Shown piece by piece: positions 54,782 through 64,000 of a stretch of DNA of 64,000 bases (position 1 is its first letter; every line of letters starts with the position of its first letter). The DNA lies in contig NZ_VNHJ01000010.1 in NCBI RefSeq assembly GCF_008124525.1, positions 1-64,000 of the forward strand, in the 5' to 3' direction. This DNA is from Oceanicella actignis. GTDB lineage: Bacteria > Pseudomonadota > Alphaproteobacteria > Rhodobacterales > Rhodobacteraceae. The notes under the pieces are model-generated. The model had not been told where the DNA came from and made no database searches. It was given only the letters and a program-made list of their open reading frames with translations. A program made the position numbers and the translations under genes.

Positions 54782-55965
54782 GGATCGAGCGCGTCGCGCA
54801 GCCCGTCGCCCAGGAAATTGAACGCCAGCACCACCATCATCACCGGAACCATGGGCGCCAGCAGCCATGGGTAGATCTCGACCGCCGTCAGGTCGAGCGC
54901 GTCGTTGAGCATCAGCCCCCAGCTGACCGCCGGCGGCCGCAGCCCCAGCCCCAGCAGCGACAGCGCCGTCTCGCCCAGGATCATCGAGGGAATCGACAGC
55001 GTGGCCGAGGCCACCAGATGCGACATGAAGTTGGGCATCATGTGGCTCATGATGATGCGGCGCGTGGGGGCGCCCATCAGCTCGGCCGCGCGCACATAGT
55101 CCTCTTCGCGCAGTGACAGGAATTTCGAGCGCACCGCCCGCGCCAGCCCGGGCCAGTCGAGCAGCCCGAGGATGACCGAGATCATGAAGAACACCGACAC
55201 CGGCCCCCAATTGGCCGGGATCGCCGCCGACAGCGCCAGCCAGATCGGCAGCTCGGGCAGCGAGCGGATGATCTCGATCGACCTTTGCACCGCCGCGTCG
55301 GTCCAGCCGCCGAAATAGCCCGCCAGCCCGCCCAGCGTCATGCCGATGGCGAACGAGATGACCACCCCGATCAGCCCGACGGTCAGGCTCAGCCGCGCGC
55401 CGTGCATGATGCGGCTGTGAATGTCGCGCCCCAGGCGGTCGGCGCCCAGCAGGTGCAGATCGGCGCCCTCGGGCGGGCAGAACAGGCGCATGTTGGTCTC
55501 GACCAGCCCCAGCAGCGTGTAGACCGGCCCGCAGCGCGCCAGAAAGCGCACCGGGCGCGGATCGTCCAGATCGGGGGTGAACACCGGCTGGAAGGTGTTC
55601 ATGTCGATCTCGGAGCGCATGGGATAGGTGACGGCCAGATGCCCGTCCTTGAAGAACTCGACGGCCTGGGGCGGGGCGAATATGGCGTCGGGGTTGCGCT
55701 GGGCCGGATCGTAGGGCGCCAGGAAATCGACGAAGGGCAGCGCCAGGTAGATCGCCAGCAGATAGATCCCCGAGATCACCGCCAGGCGCCGGCGCCTGAA
55801 GCGCCGCCAGATCAGCGCGGCGGTCGAGGCGTCGAGGTCGCTGCGCTCGAGCGCCTGCACATCGGCGGCCGGGTCGTAGGGCTCGGCCGAGACGTAGTGC
55901 GCGTCGGGGTCCAGCATCGCCTCGCGCGCGGCGTCGGGGTCGGTCGCCTTGTCTGCGCGCGTCAT
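54772..55965 (-). CDS. Peptide-family ABC transporter permease (DppC/YejE type)
   Basis: A 397-residue permease. N-terminal cytoplasmic segment of about 60 residues, a first helix (AVISGIYLLAIYLALPFV), a large extracytoplasmic insertion (about 85-185, GPVYTLLGLVETNMRLF), then LGADRLGRDIHSRIMHGARL and the EAA-type loop YVRAAELMGAPTRRIIMSHM. The last gene of the importer operon (ATPase - binding protein - permease - permease), overlapping the previous one by ATGA. It differs from plain DppC by the long insertion, as in other oligosaccharide/peptide importers of this subfamily. Confidence 0.9.
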   Translation of the reverse strand: MTRADKATDPDAAREAMLDPDAHYVSAEPYDPAADVQALERSDLDASTAALIWRRFRRRRLAVISGIYLLAIYLALPFVDFLAPYDPAQRNPDAIFAPPQAVEFFKDGHLAVTYPMRSEIDMNTFQPVFTPDLDDPRPVRFLARCGPVYTLLGLVETNMRLFCPPEGADLHLLGADRLGRDIHSRIMHGARLSLTVGLIGVVISFAIGMTLGGLAGYFGGWTDAAVQRSIEIIRSLPELPIWLALSAAIPANWGPVSVFFMISVILGLLDWPGLARAVRSKFLSLREEDYVRAAELMGAPTRRIIMSHMMPNFMSHLVASATLSIPSMILGETALSLLGLGLRPPAVSWGLMLNDALDLTAVEIYPWLLAPMVPVMMVVLAFNFLGDGLRDALDPYS

Positions 55966-56984
55966 GCGTTTCTTCCCGAAAAGCGGATGCGCGGATCGAG
56001 CGCGGCCAGCAGCAGATCCGAGATCAGCATGCCGACCAGCGTCAGCGCCGAAATGAAGAGCAGGATGAAGCCCGACAGGAAGTAGTCCTGGCTGCGCAGC
56101 GCGCCCAGCAGGATCGGGCCGATGGTCTGCAGCCCCATGACCAGCGACACCAGCACCGAACCCGAGACGAGCGAGGGCAGCATGTTCCCGATGTCGGCCA
56201 CGAAGGGGTTGAGCGCCATGCGCAGCGGATACTTCACGATCGCCGCCGCCGGGCGCAGGCCCTTGGCGTAGGCGGTGACCACATAGGGCTTGGCCAGCTC
56301 GTCCAGCAGGTTGGCCCGCAGCCGCCGCACCATGGCCGCCATGCCCGAGGTGCCGATGACGATGATGGGCACGATCATGTGCGTGGCGATGTCGCGGATC
56401 TTCTCGAAGGTGAGGGGCGCGTCGGCCAGCTCCTTGCTGACCAGCCCGCCGACGGGCAGGCCCAGCCAGTGCGCACCCTTGTGATACAGGATCAGCGCCA
56501 GCAGGAAGTTGGGCGTGGCCAGCCCGATATAGCCGATGAAGGTGGCGATGTAGTCGATGGCCGAGTTGGCCTTGACCGCCGCCACCGTGCCCAGCGGCAG
56601 CGCCACCAGGTAGACGAAGAGAATGGCGAAGAGGTTGAGCGAGATGGTCATCCACAACGCCTCGCCCACGATGTCGGCGACCGGCGCGTCCAGCTCGAAC
56701 GACCAGCCCAGGTCGCCCTGCAGGATGCCCGAGAAGCCGTTCGGGCCGGGCCAGAAGCCCATCCAGATCAGGTATTGCTTCCACAGCGGCTGGTCGAGGC
56801 CGTATTGCCGCATCAGGAACTCGGCCTTGGCGATCGAGCTGGCCTCGCCCGAGGCGCGCAGCTGCGCGATCTGGTTCGACAGGTAGTCGCCCGGCGGCAG
56901 GTTCACGACCCAGAAGATCAGCACGCTGACCAGCAGCAGCGTCCAGACCATGTGCCAGAGCCGGCGCAGGACATACTCAAGCAT
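55962..56984 (-). CDS. Peptide-family ABC transporter permease (DppB/YejB type)
   Basis: A 340-residue permease. N-terminal MLEYVLRRLWHMVWTLLLVS helix, AEFLMRQYGLDQPLWKQYLI, GDLGWSFELDAPVADIVGEA, and the EAA-type region VVTAYAKGLRPAAAIVKYPL with LNPFVADIG. Six membrane helices expected. The ATG at 56984 was chosen at the family start (an in-frame GC-rich extension precedes it). It lies 57 bp after the binding protein. Confidence 0.93.
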   Translation of the reverse strand: MLEYVLRRLWHMVWTLLLVSVLIFWVVNLPPGDYLSNQIAQLRASGEASSIAKAEFLMRQYGLDQPLWKQYLIWMGFWPGPNGFSGILQGDLGWSFELDAPVADIVGEALWMTISLNLFAILFVYLVALPLGTVAAVKANSAIDYIATFIGYIGLATPNFLLALILYHKGAHWLGLPVGGLVSKELADAPLTFEKIRDIATHMIVPIIVIGTSGMAAMVRRLRANLLDELAKPYVVTAYAKGLRPAAAIVKYPLRMALNPFVADIGNMLPSLVSGSVLVSLVMGLQTIGPILLGALRSQDYFLSGFILLFISALTLVGMLISDLLLAALDPRIRFSGRNA

Positions 56985-57041
56985 GGCGCCCTCCGCGCTT
57001 GCGGGCCGCGGCGCGCCCGAAGATGGCAAGGGGCGCGGCGC

Positions 57042-59000
57042 TCATGGCTCGTAGAAGAATTCGTCGATGCGGTGCACGCCCAGCTGCGCGCCTGGATCCC
57101 AGGCGTAGATGCCCTCGGCCGGCACGTTGCGCAGGCGCGTGTTGGCGATCACCGGCTGCGGCGCCATGTTCACGATGCCGATCGAGAAGACGTTGCGCGC
57201 GTGGATGTCCAGCATCTCGCGCCAGACGCGCGCGCGCGCGTCGCGGTCGGCAGCGCGGTTCCATTCCTTGAACAGCTCGAGCAGGCGCTGCCCCTCGGGG
57301 GTGTCGGGCGCCTGGCCCGAGCGGCCGCGGGTCTGGAAATGCTGCCCCCACATCGGCCAGCAGAAATTGGCCTGGTCCACCGGCGCGACGTCGGTCGGCG
57401 GGGTGTCGGGGTTGGGCAGGCCGTTGTTCCAGCCATACCACAGCGGCATCATGCTGCGCCCCTGATAGGCGGCGTTGCGCAGGATGTCGCGGTCGAGCGG
57501 TCGGTAGATCAGCCGCACGCCGACCTCGCGCCAGGTCTCGGCGACCAGCTCCATGGCGTCGGCCTCGACGGGGCGTTCGCCCGCGCTCTCGACCACGATC
57601 TCGAGCCGGCGCCCGTCGGGCAGAAGCCGCGTCCCGTCGCCGTCGCGCCTGTCCAGCCCCAGCTCGTCCAGAAGCGCCGAGGCCGCCGCCGGATCGTATT
57701 GCGCGAAGGCGCGGGCGTGGGCCTCGTCGTAGAAGGGCGAGGCGGGCAGGGCCGAGGTGGCCGCCTCGCGCGCCAGCCCGAAATAGAGCGAGCGGTTGAT
57801 CGTGCGCCGGTCGATCGCCAGGCTGAGCGCGCGGCGAAAGCGCACGTCGCGCAGCAGGGCGCGGAAGGCGGGGTCCTCGTAGTTCAGGTTCGGGTGCAGC
57901 GCGATCTCGGACGCCGCCCCCGAGCGCCAGATCAGCGTGCGGTAGCCGCCCGTGCGCTCGCCCTTCTTGAGCACCGGCGCGTCCGAGAAGCTGAGCGTGC
58001 GCGCCTGCAGGTCGGCCTCGCCCAGCGTGATCTTCGACGGGATCAGCCCCGCCGCCGCGATGCCGGCATCCACCCGGTCGACATAGGGCAGCTGCAGCCC
58101 ATGCGCGTCCACGCGGTGAAAATACGGGTTGCGCTCGAGCACATAGCGGTCCGAGTTGCGCTCCATGGTGTTGACCCAGGGCTGGAGCGTGGGCAGCGCG
58201 GGGTTGTCGAACTTGTACATGTCGTCGAGCCGGTTGTGCAGCTGCGCCCAGTTGCGCGTGCGGTATTCGCGCAGCAGCGGGGCCAGCTGTTCGGGCGCGA
58301 CGTAGTCGGCGTGATAGCGCTTGAGGTAATGCGCGGGGCGGTAGATGAAGGGCGGGCGCGCCTGGGCCAGCGCCGGCAGGAAGCGCGGATTGGGCGCGCG
58401 CCACTCGTAGCGGATGGCCGTCTCGCTCAGCACCGTCACCTGGGGCGGCGCGCCGTCGACCAGCATCAGCTCGAGCGGCCCCGAGGGCGAAAGATGCGGG
58501 TTGTTGGCCACGTCCTCCCACCAGTAGCGGAAATCCTCGGTGGTGAAGGGGTGGCCGTCGGACCATTTGTGCCCCTTGCGCAGGTGCAGGGTGAAGACGC
58601 GCTCGTCCTCGACCTCGACCTCGCGCAGGATGTCGGGGCGCAGGTTGTATTCATGGTCCCAGCCGACCAGGCGCGCATAGCCGTAGACGACCATGTAGCG
58701 GATGTCGCGCGCGCGAGAGAACAGCGTGCGCAGCGTGCCGCCATGGCGGCCGAATGCGCGCCCCTTGGCGGCCAGATCCACCACCAGCGGCTCTTCGGGC
58801 AGGCGGGCGGCGACGGGGGGCAGGGCGCCCGAGGCCACGCGCGCCGCCAGGAAGGGCGGCTCGACCGGGGCGGGCGCGGCGCGCAGGATGCGCGGCAGCG
58901 CGCCCGCGGCGGCGGCCAGCGCGGCGCCGGCGGCCAGGGTCTGGCGGCGGCTCAGGCCCCGCGCGCGGGGGGCGGAGGGGTTCTCGCGATTGCGGGTCAT
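57042..59000 (-). CDS. ABC transporter substrate-binding protein, Tat-type signal
   Basis: A 652-residue extracellular solute-binding protein family 5 member. The signal sequence has a twin-arginine motif, GLSRRQTLAAG, with R18-R19, then a hydrophobic Ala-rich stretch, implying folded export. Core motifs: YARLVGWDHEYNLRPDI, FTLHLRKGHKWSDGHPFTTED, RFRRALSLAIDRRTINRSLY and WREVGVRLIYRPLD. It is longer than typical DppA/OppA (about 530) and closer to YejA or AgpA-type proteins. The ligand could be a peptide, an oligosaccharide or another organic molecule. It overlaps the ATPase gene by ATGA. Confidence 0.9.
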   Translation of the reverse strand: MTRNRENPSAPRARGLSRRQTLAAGAALAAAAGALPRILRAAPAPVEPPFLAARVASGALPPVAARLPEEPLVVDLAAKGRAFGRHGGTLRTLFSRARDIRYMVVYGYARLVGWDHEYNLRPDILREVEVEDERVFTLHLRKGHKWSDGHPFTTEDFRYWWEDVANNPHLSPSGPLELMLVDGAPPQVTVLSETAIRYEWRAPNPRFLPALAQARPPFIYRPAHYLKRYHADYVAPEQLAPLLREYRTRNWAQLHNRLDDMYKFDNPALPTLQPWVNTMERNSDRYVLERNPYFHRVDAHGLQLPYVDRVDAGIAAAGLIPSKITLGEADLQARTLSFSDAPVLKKGERTGGYRTLIWRSGAASEIALHPNLNYEDPAFRALLRDVRFRRALSLAIDRRTINRSLYFGLAREAATSALPASPFYDEAHARAFAQYDPAAASALLDELGLDRRDGDGTRLLPDGRRLEIVVESAGERPVEADAMELVAETWREVGVRLIYRPLDRDILRNAAYQGRSMMPLWYGWNNGLPNPDTPPTDVAPVDQANFCWPMWGQHFQTRGRSGQAPDTPEGQRLLELFKEWNRAADRDARARVWREMLDIHARNVFSIGIVNMAPQPVIANTRLRNVPAEGIYAWDPGAQLGVHRIDEFFYEP

Positions 59001-60793
59001 GCTGCGCACCTGACTTGGCGGCCCGGTTCGACCTCGCGCAGCGGCGGCGCGCGGTCGCCCTCGTAGCGAAAGGGTTCGGGCCAGGTTTCGGGGTCGCCCG
59101 CGCCGCGCGCCACCGCCGCCAGGTCCAGCCTGCGGCCGGGATCGGGGGTGGGCGAGGCGGCGATGAGCGCCTTGGTGTAGGGGTGCCGCGGGTCGGCGAA
59201 GACGGCCGCGGCCGGCCCCTCTTCGACGACGCGGCCGCGGCGCATCACCGCCACGCGGTCGGCCAGATCGGCGACGACGGTCAGATCGTGGCTGATGAAC
59301 AGGTAGCTCAGCCCCATCTCGTCGCGCAGCTGGCGCAGCAGGTCCAGCACCTGCGCCTGCACCGACACGTCCAGCGCCGAGGTCGGCTCGTCGCAGACCA
59401 GAAGCTCGGGCTGCAGCGCCAGCGCCCGCGCGATCGAGATGCGCTGGCGCTGCCCGCCCGAGAAGGCGTGGGGAAAGCGGCGCAGATGCTCGGGCGAGAG
59501 GCCGACCTTGCGCATCAGCTCGGCGGCGTGGGCGCGGCGCTCTTCGCGCGTGCCGATGCCGTGGATCTCGAGCGGCTCGGTGAGGATGTCGAGCACGCTC
59601 ATCCGCGGCGAAAGCGCCGAATAGGGGTCCTGGAACACGATCTGCACCCGCCGGCGGAAGTCGCGCAGCTCGGCCCCGTCCAGCGCCGCCACGTCCAGCT
59701 CGCGCCCGTCGGCGCCGCGAAAGCCGATCTCGGCGCCGGGATCGGGGTCCTCGGCGCGCAGCATCAGCTTGGCGACGGTGGTCTTGCCCGAGCCGCTCTC
59801 GCCCACCAGGGCCAGCGTCTCGCCCCGGCCGATGGTCAGCGACACGTCCTGAACGGCGCGGATGACCGGCGGCGGCGCGCCGATGCCGCGCCGGCGCCCG
59901 CGATAGGTCTTGGACAGGTTGCGCGCCCAGAAGATCGGGTCGGCCGGCGCCGCCGAGGCCTCGGGGCGCGGCGCCGGAACATGGGGCGCGGCCACGATCA
60001 GCGCGCGCGTGTAGCCATGGCGCGGGTCGGTCAGGATGGTCTCGCACGGGCCAGATTCCACCACCTTGCCCTTGCGCATGACGGTCACCGAGTCGGCCAT
60101 GTTGGCGACCACCCCCAGATCATGGGTGATCAGGATCATCGACATGCCCGTATCGTGCTGGAGCGTGCGGATCAGGTCCAGCACCTGCGCCTGGGTGGTG
60201 ACGTCGAGCGCGGTGGTGGGCTCGTCGGCGATGACGAGGTCGGGCTCGCAGGCCATGGCCATGGCGATCATGGCGCGCTGGCGCAGGCCGCCCGACAGCT
60301 CGAACGGATAGGCCGACCAGGCGCGCTCGGGATCGGGGAAGCCGACCTGCTCGAACACCTCGAGGCAGCGCATGCGCGCCGCGTCGTTGCGCAGCTCGGT
60401 GTGCAGGCGCAGCGACTCGGACACCTGGTCGCCGATGGTGTGCAGCGGCGAGAGCGAGCTCATCGGCTCCTGGAAGATCATGGCGATGCGCCCGCCGCGG
60501 ATGCGCCGCAGCTCGGCCGGGCGCATGGCCAGAAGGTCGCGCGGCGCCTCGGGCAGCCCGCCCGCGCCGCGCGCGGCGAACATGGCGCGCCCGCCCAGAA
60601 CCGACGCCCCGCGCGGCAGGATGCCGATCAGCGCCTTGCCCGTCAGCGTCTTGCCCGAGCCGCTTTCGCCGACAAGCGCCAGCGTCTCGCCATGGCGCAG
60701 CGTGAAGCCGACATCCTCGACGACGCGCAGGCGGGCGTCGCCGAACCCTATCGTCAGTCCTTCGAGCGCCAGAAGCGGCGTCGCCTTGACCAT
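58997..60793 (-). CDS. ABC importer ATPase, two fused nucleotide-binding domains (YejF-like)
   Basis: A 598-residue fusion of two peptide-transporter ATPases. Domain 1 has Walker [28 protein letters not shown] and [11 protein letters not shown]. Domain 2 has Walker [28 protein letters not shown] and [13 protein letters not shown]. The oligopeptide-permease C-terminal helical extension is present after each domain ([22 protein letters not shown]). First gene of the importer operon. It fuses the D and F subunits, as YejF does. Confidence 0.95.
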   Translation of the reverse strand: MVKATPLLALEGLTIGFGDARLRVVEDVGFTLRHGETLALVGESGSGKTLTGKALIGILPRGASVLGGRAMFAARGAGGLPEAPRDLLAMRPAELRRIRGGRIAMIFQEPMSSLSPLHTIGDQVSESLRLHTELRNDAARMRCLEVFEQVGFPDPERAWSAYPFELSGGLRQRAMIAMAMACEPDLVIADEPTTALDVTTQAQVLDLIRTLQHDTGMSMILITHDLGVVANMADSVTVMRKGKVVESGPCETILTDPRHGYTRALIVAAPHVPAPRPEASAAPADPIFWARNLSKTYRGRRRGIGAPPPVIRAVQDVSLTIGRGETLALVGESGSGKTTVAKLMLRAEDPDPGAEIGFRGADGRELDVAALDGAELRDFRRRVQIVFQDPYSALSPRMSVLDILTEPLEIHGIGTREERRAHAAELMRKVGLSPEHLRRFPHAFSGGQRQRISIARALALQPELLVCDEPTSALDVSVQAQVLDLLRQLRDEMGLSYLFISHDLTVVADLADRVAVMRRGRVVEEGPAAAVFADPRHPYTKALIAASPTPDPGRRLDLAAVARGAGDPETWPEPFRYEGDRAPPLREVEPGRQVRCAA

Positions 60794-61001
60794 GCCCCGT
60801 GACTCGCCCTCCCGCGATCGACCTTGCGGTCTTGTCGTTCCCGGCCCCGCGCGGGGCGCGGGGGCTTTGCGCCGAGCATGTCGCGCATCGGCCCGCGGGG
60901 CAACAGCGGCGAAGGATTTTTCCTGCGCGCGGCGCAGCTTTCGCGCCCCCGCCCGGCGCGGCGCCCGCGCGGCGGTGCGCCGGGCGGGCCGGCGCCCGCG
61001 G

Positions 61002-61790
61002 TCAGCGCCCCGCTTCGCGCGCGGCGGCGATGGCCTCTTCCAGCGTCTCGTCCAGAATGCGCAGCTCGCGCGGGCCGGAAAAGCGATGGTCGGCGCCCTT
61101 GACCAGCAACAGGCGGATGTCGGGCCCCTCGGCATGATCGAACAGGATGCGCGCGCGCTCGGGCGGCACGTCGACATCGGCCGAGCCCTGCAGCAGCCGC
61201 GTGGGGAAGGGCAGGGGCAGCGGAGCGCGCAGAACCAGATGGTCGCGCCCGTCCTCGATCAGGCGGCGCGTGATCACATAGGGCTCGTCGGAATACTCCG
61301 AGGGCAGCGCGACGCGGCCCGTGCGGGCCATCTCCTGGCGCTGGGCCTCGTCGAAGGCGGCCTCCATCCCGTCCAGCGTGAAGTCGGGCGCGGCGGCGAT
61401 GCCGATCAGGGCGGCGACGCGCTCGGGCGCCTCGCGCGCCAGCAACAGCGCGATCCACCCGCCCATGGACGAGCCCACCAGCACCTGCGGCCCCTCGGTC
61501 AGGGCGGCGATGGCGTCGCGCGCGTCGCGCAGCCAGTCGCCGATGCAGCCATCCTCGAAGCGGCCCGAGCTTTGCCCGTGCCCGGTGTAGTCGAAGCGCA
61601 GGAAGGCGCGCCCGCGCGCGCGGCAGCGCTCTTCGAGAAAGGCGGCCTTGGTCCCGGTCATGTCCGAGCGGAAGCCGCCCAGAAACACCACCCCCGGCGC
61701 CCCCGCCCCGGCGTCGGGCGTGCGGCGATAGGCGATGCGCCGCCCGTCGGCGGTTTCGAGGAAGTCGGGCCGGTCTTCGGCGTCGGTCAT
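61002..61790 (-). CDS. Alpha/beta hydrolase (ABHD10/palmitoyl-thioesterase-like)
   Basis: A 262-residue cytosolic hydrolase. Oxyanion segment GVVFLGGFRSDMTGTKA, RFDYTGHGQSSGRF, nucleophile elbow LVGSSMGGWIALLLA, acid in LLQGSADVDVPPERA, His in KGADHRFSGPREL. The G-S-S-M-G-G elbow with the GGF-SDM-GTK start is typical of the ABHD10-like group. GGAG lies seven bases before the ATG at 61790, in the 45-bp gap after the GT4 gene, so the two may form an operon. Confidence 0.88.
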   Translation of the reverse strand: MTDAEDRPDFLETADGRRIAYRRTPDAGAGAPGVVFLGGFRSDMTGTKAAFLEERCRARGRAFLRFDYTGHGQSSGRFEDGCIGDWLRDARDAIAALTEGPQVLVGSSMGGWIALLLAREAPERVAALIGIAAAPDFTLDGMEAAFDEAQRQEMARTGRVALPSEYSDEPYVITRRLIEDGRDHLVLRAPLPLPFPTRLLQGSADVDVPPERARILFDHAEGPDIRLLLVKGADHRFSGPRELRILDETLEEAIAAAREAGR

Positions 61791-61835
61791 CTCGCGCTCC
61801 TTCTCGGTTGCGTTCCTTCTCTCGCGCGGGCCCGG

Positions 61836-63032
61836 TCAGCGCCGCCCGCGCTCGGCCAGAACCTGGCGGTAGACCTCGAGCGTCTGGGCCGTCAGGCGCC
61901 CGACGGTGTGTTCGCTGCGCACCCACGCGCTGGCGCGCGCGCCCATGGCGGCGCGGCGCTCGGGGGGCATGGTCATCAGCTCGAGCAGCGCGCGGGTCAG
62001 GTCCTCGACGTCGTTGCCGCGAAAGTTCAGCCCCGTCGCCTGATCCTCGGGCCAGCGCGGCGGGGCGCGCACCACCTCGACCCCCGGCCCGATGTCGGAC
62101 ACCGCCACGGGCACGCCCATGGCCTGCGATTCGAGCATGGCGCGCTGGTAGCCCTCGGGGGCCGTCGCGGCCGAGACCGAGATGTCGGCCGCCGCATAGG
62201 CCAGGGGCATGTCCTCGAGATGGCCGACGAAGCGCACCGCGTCCTCGAGCCCGAGGGCGCGGATGCGCGCGGCCACCTCGTCGCGATAGGCGGTCTTGCC
62301 CTGGTCGTCGCCGGCGAAGATCATCGCGAAGGGCGGCGCGCCGGGGTCGCGGCGCAGGCGCGCGGCGGCTTCGACCATCAGGTGCTGGCCCTTGCGGCGC
62401 GAGATGCGCCCCGCCAGCAGGATCGCCATGGTTCCCGGGCCGACGCCCCAGCTTTCGCGCAGGCGCGCCCGCGCGGCGGGGTCGATGCGCGCCGGGTCGA
62501 ACCGCTCGGGGTCCACCGCGCGATGGATGACGACGATGCGCCCCTCGGGCGGGGCGTGATGGCGGCGGATGTCCTCGGCGATCCACTCGGACACGGCGAT
62601 GACGCGGTCGGCGCGGGCCATGACGCCGTTGTAGAAGTTCTTGAGCCGGTTCTGCGCCCGGTAGCCGCTGTGATAGGTGGCGACGAAGGCGCAGCCGGTC
62701 AGCCGCGCGGCCAGAAGGCAGCTCCAGGCCGGGGCGCGGCTGCGCGCGTGGATCACCTGAACGCCGTTGGCGCGGCAAAAGCGCGCGATGCGCAGCGCGT
62801 TGGCCAGGATGCGCGCGGGGTTCTTCGTCGCCACCGGCGCCGTCACATGCGTCGCCCCCGCGCGCTCGAGCGCCGCGACCATGCGCCCGCCCTCGGACAT
62901 GACGAAGGCGCGCCCGCCGGCCCGGGTCAGGGCCTCGGCGACCTGAAGCGCGCCCAGCTCGGCGCCGCCGGACTTCATCGCCGGAATCACCTGAAGCACC
63001 GTCGGCGGCGCGTTCTCTGCTCGATCGGTCAT
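61836..63032 (-). CDS. GT4-family glycosyltransferase
   Basis: A 398-residue GT-B transferase, close to lipopolysaccharide/WaaG-type enzymes. TVLQVIPAMKSGGAELGALQ, VQVIHARSRAPAWSCLLAA, FVATYHSGYRAQN, AILLAGRISRRKGQHLMVEA, then the donor-site ADISVSAATAPEGYQRAMLE with ESQAMGVPVAVSD. The start at 63032 follows GGGAGAGGCGC. It is upstream of the hydrolase on the same strand and separate from the 48.8-54.8 kb cluster. Possible role in LPS core or a glycolipid. Confidence 0.93.
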   Translation of the reverse strand: MTDRAENAPPTVLQVIPAMKSGGAELGALQVAEALTRAGGRAFVMSEGGRMVAALERAGATHVTAPVATKNPARILANALRIARFCRANGVQVIHARSRAPAWSCLLAARLTGCAFVATYHSGYRAQNRLKNFYNGVMARADRVIAVSEWIAEDIRRHHAPPEGRIVVIHRAVDPERFDPARIDPAARARLRESWGVGPGTMAILLAGRISRRKGQHLMVEAAARLRRDPGAPPFAMIFAGDDQGKTAYRDEVAARIRALGLEDAVRFVGHLEDMPLAYAAADISVSAATAPEGYQRAMLESQAMGVPVAVSDIGPGVEVVRAPPRWPEDQATGLNFRGNDVEDLTRALLELMTMPPERRAAMGARASAWVRSEHTVGRLTAQTLEVYRQVLAERGRR

Positions 63033-63393
63033 GCGCCTCTCCCGCCATCGGGCGCGGCCGGCCCGGCCCCGCCTGCCGCAAGGCCATAGCCCATGCGCGG
63101 CGGGCGCGTCCATGGGGCGAAGGCGAATCCGGGCCCCTGCGCCGCATGATCGGCGCGCCGCCCCCCGATCGGTCGCGGACGGGGGCGCCGCCTTGTGGCG
63201 CGGGCGAAGGCGGGGCGAGGGACGGGCGCCCGGGCGGCGGCGCCGGGCGGCGGGCCTTCGCCCCCTCGGCGGCTCGACGCGGGCGCGGGGCCCGGGCTGC
63301 CCGCTCGACCGGCCCGCCGGCGCTCGCGCACCCGCCTTCGCCGCTTCGCACCGGGGCCCGCGTCCATCGCGGCGCCGGCCCTCGCGCCCGCGT
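63033..63393. other. Gene-free GC-rich spacer
   Basis: About 360 bases between the GT4 gene and the partial enoyl-CoA hydratase. Both strands show only composition-driven open frames (Arg/Gly/Pro/Ala-rich). Nothing else was identified. Confidence 0.55.
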
Positions 63394-64000
63394 TCAGCCG
63401 AGCTTCGAGAAATCGGGCGGGCGGCGCTCCATGAACGCGGCGAAGGCCTCGCGCGCCTCGGCCGACATGAGCCGCTCGCCGAAGATCGCGCTTTCGCGTC
63501 CGATGCGCTCGAGCAGCGCGTCCGAGTCGCGCATCAGCGCCTTGGTCGCCGCCACCGCGCCGCGCGGCAGGCGGGCGATGCGCCGGCAGGCCTCGCGCGC
63601 CGCCTCGTCGAGGCGCTCGGCGGGCAGGGCGCGGTTGGCCACGCCCAGCCGCGCCGCCTCGGCGCCCGACAGCGCCTCGCCCAGCACGAACATCTCGAAG
63701 GCGCGGGCATGCCCGATGCGCGCGGGCAACAGGATCGAGGACGCCGCCTCGGGCGTCAGGCCCAGCCCCACGAAGGGCGTGGACAGGCGCGCATCCTCGG
63801 CGACGAACACCAGGTCGCAGTGCAGCAGCATCGTCGTGCCCAGGCCCACCGCCACGCCCGGCACGGCGGCGACCAGCGGCTTGCGCGCCGCGGCCAGCTT
63901 CTGGATGAACACGCCGGCCAGGGGCGGGCGCCCGCTGGCGGCGGCGGCGGCGAAATCGGCGATGTCGTTGCCCGCGGTGAAGTCGGGCCCGCTCGAGCGG
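63394..64000 (-). CDS. Enoyl-CoA hydratase/isomerase family protein (partial, N-terminus beyond window)
   Basis: C-terminal 202 residues of a crotonase-fold protein, frame open to the right edge; the GTG at 63912 is an internal codon, not the start. The oxyanion-hole segments are SSGPDFTAGNDIADF (first) and AVPGVAVGLGTTMLLHCDL (second), followed by LSTPFVGLGLTPEAASSIL, a Pro-Glu pair in the usual catalytic place, and GEALSGAEAARLGVANRALP. It acts on acyl-CoA in beta-oxidation or a related path. The Glu position resembles Delta3,Delta2-enoyl-CoA isomerase-like members, but this cannot be settled. Confidence 0.92.
   Translation of the reverse strand, partial: RSSGPDFTAGNDIADFAAAAASGRPPLAGVFIQKLAAARKPLVAAVPGVAVGLGTTMLLHCDLVFVAEDARLSTPFVGLGLTPEAASSILLPARIGHARAFEMFVLGEALSGAEAARLGVANRALPAERLDEAAREACRRIARLPRGAVAATKALMRDSDALLERIGRESAIFGERLMSAEAREAFAAFMERRPPDFSKLG

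Noticed and set aside
63033-63393. Small frames in the spacer before the enoyl-CoA hydratase
   Set aside because: No ribosome-binding site, no recognisable domain, and composition-driven on all frames.

Overview
The window is a chromosomal segment of a very GC-rich alphaproteobacterium, most likely in or near the Rhodobacterales. The sequence supports this in several ways: a tandem glycine riboswitch upstream of gcvT; a SAM-II riboswitch upstream of metZ; a GAAC-N7-GAAC LexA box at imuB; a TTAA-N7-TTAA CtrA-type box; a phasin gene beside clpS-clpA; and the block efp - suhB - MotA-like channel - OmpA protein. It is mostly ordinary chromosome carrying two large glycan gene groups. No prophage, CRISPR array or recognisable defence island was found. 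The only mobile DNA is the tail of an IS5-type transposase at the left edge, followed by an AT-rich strip and a tRNA-Gly(CCC).

Left part (1-11.4 kb): the IS remnant and tRNA-Gly; a MaoC/phosphotransacylase fusion whose hydratase His looks lost; an oxalate-CoA-ligase-like acyl-CoA synthetase followed closely by a ketopantoate-reductase-like gene; the glycine cleavage operon gcvTHP, with a tandem glycine riboswitch before it and an intrinsic terminator after it; a GC-rich gene-free stretch with imperfect direct repeats; an orphan vsr mismatch endonuclease; and an orphan hemP.

11.7-24.4 kb: a three-gene yhiI-rbbA-yhhJ-like exporter, then an exopolysaccharide locus. This locus holds a Wzc-type tyrosine autokinase, a sulfotransferase, a flippase fused to a hexapeptide acetyltransferase, and a Wzy-type polymerase/ligase, all with overlapping reading frames. 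A WecG/TagA glycosyltransferase and a small secreted protein converge on it from the other strand. An 18-bp near-palindrome precedes the kinase and a CtrA-type site lies upstream of the secreted protein.

24.4-46 kb: efp, suhB, a proton-channel/coiled-coil OmpA pair, tRNA-Glu(UUC), clpA and clpS, a phasin, a D,D-carboxypeptidase, an iron alcohol dehydrogenase, LexA-controlled imuB, and trkH with an 8-bp tandem repeat just upstream. Then come folE2 and metZ with its SAM-II riboswitch, two alpha/beta hydrolases, a GST, and a translationally coupled TauE/TIGR02186 pair.

46-64 kb: a large MscS-type channel; a five-gene glycan cluster (two related MurG-like transferases, two GT4-type transferases and a histidine phosphatase); a convergent peptide-family ABC importer with a Tat-type binding protein and a fused two-domain ATPase; a hydrolase; another GT4 transferase; and a partial enoyl-CoA hydratase running off the right edge.

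The best candidates for something undescribed are the flippase-acetyltransferase fusion inside a sulfotransferase-bearing polysaccharide locus, the 48.8-54.8 kb glycan cluster with its paired MurG-like enzymes, the octanucleotide repeat ahead of trkH, and the MotA-like/coiled-coil-OmpA pair.
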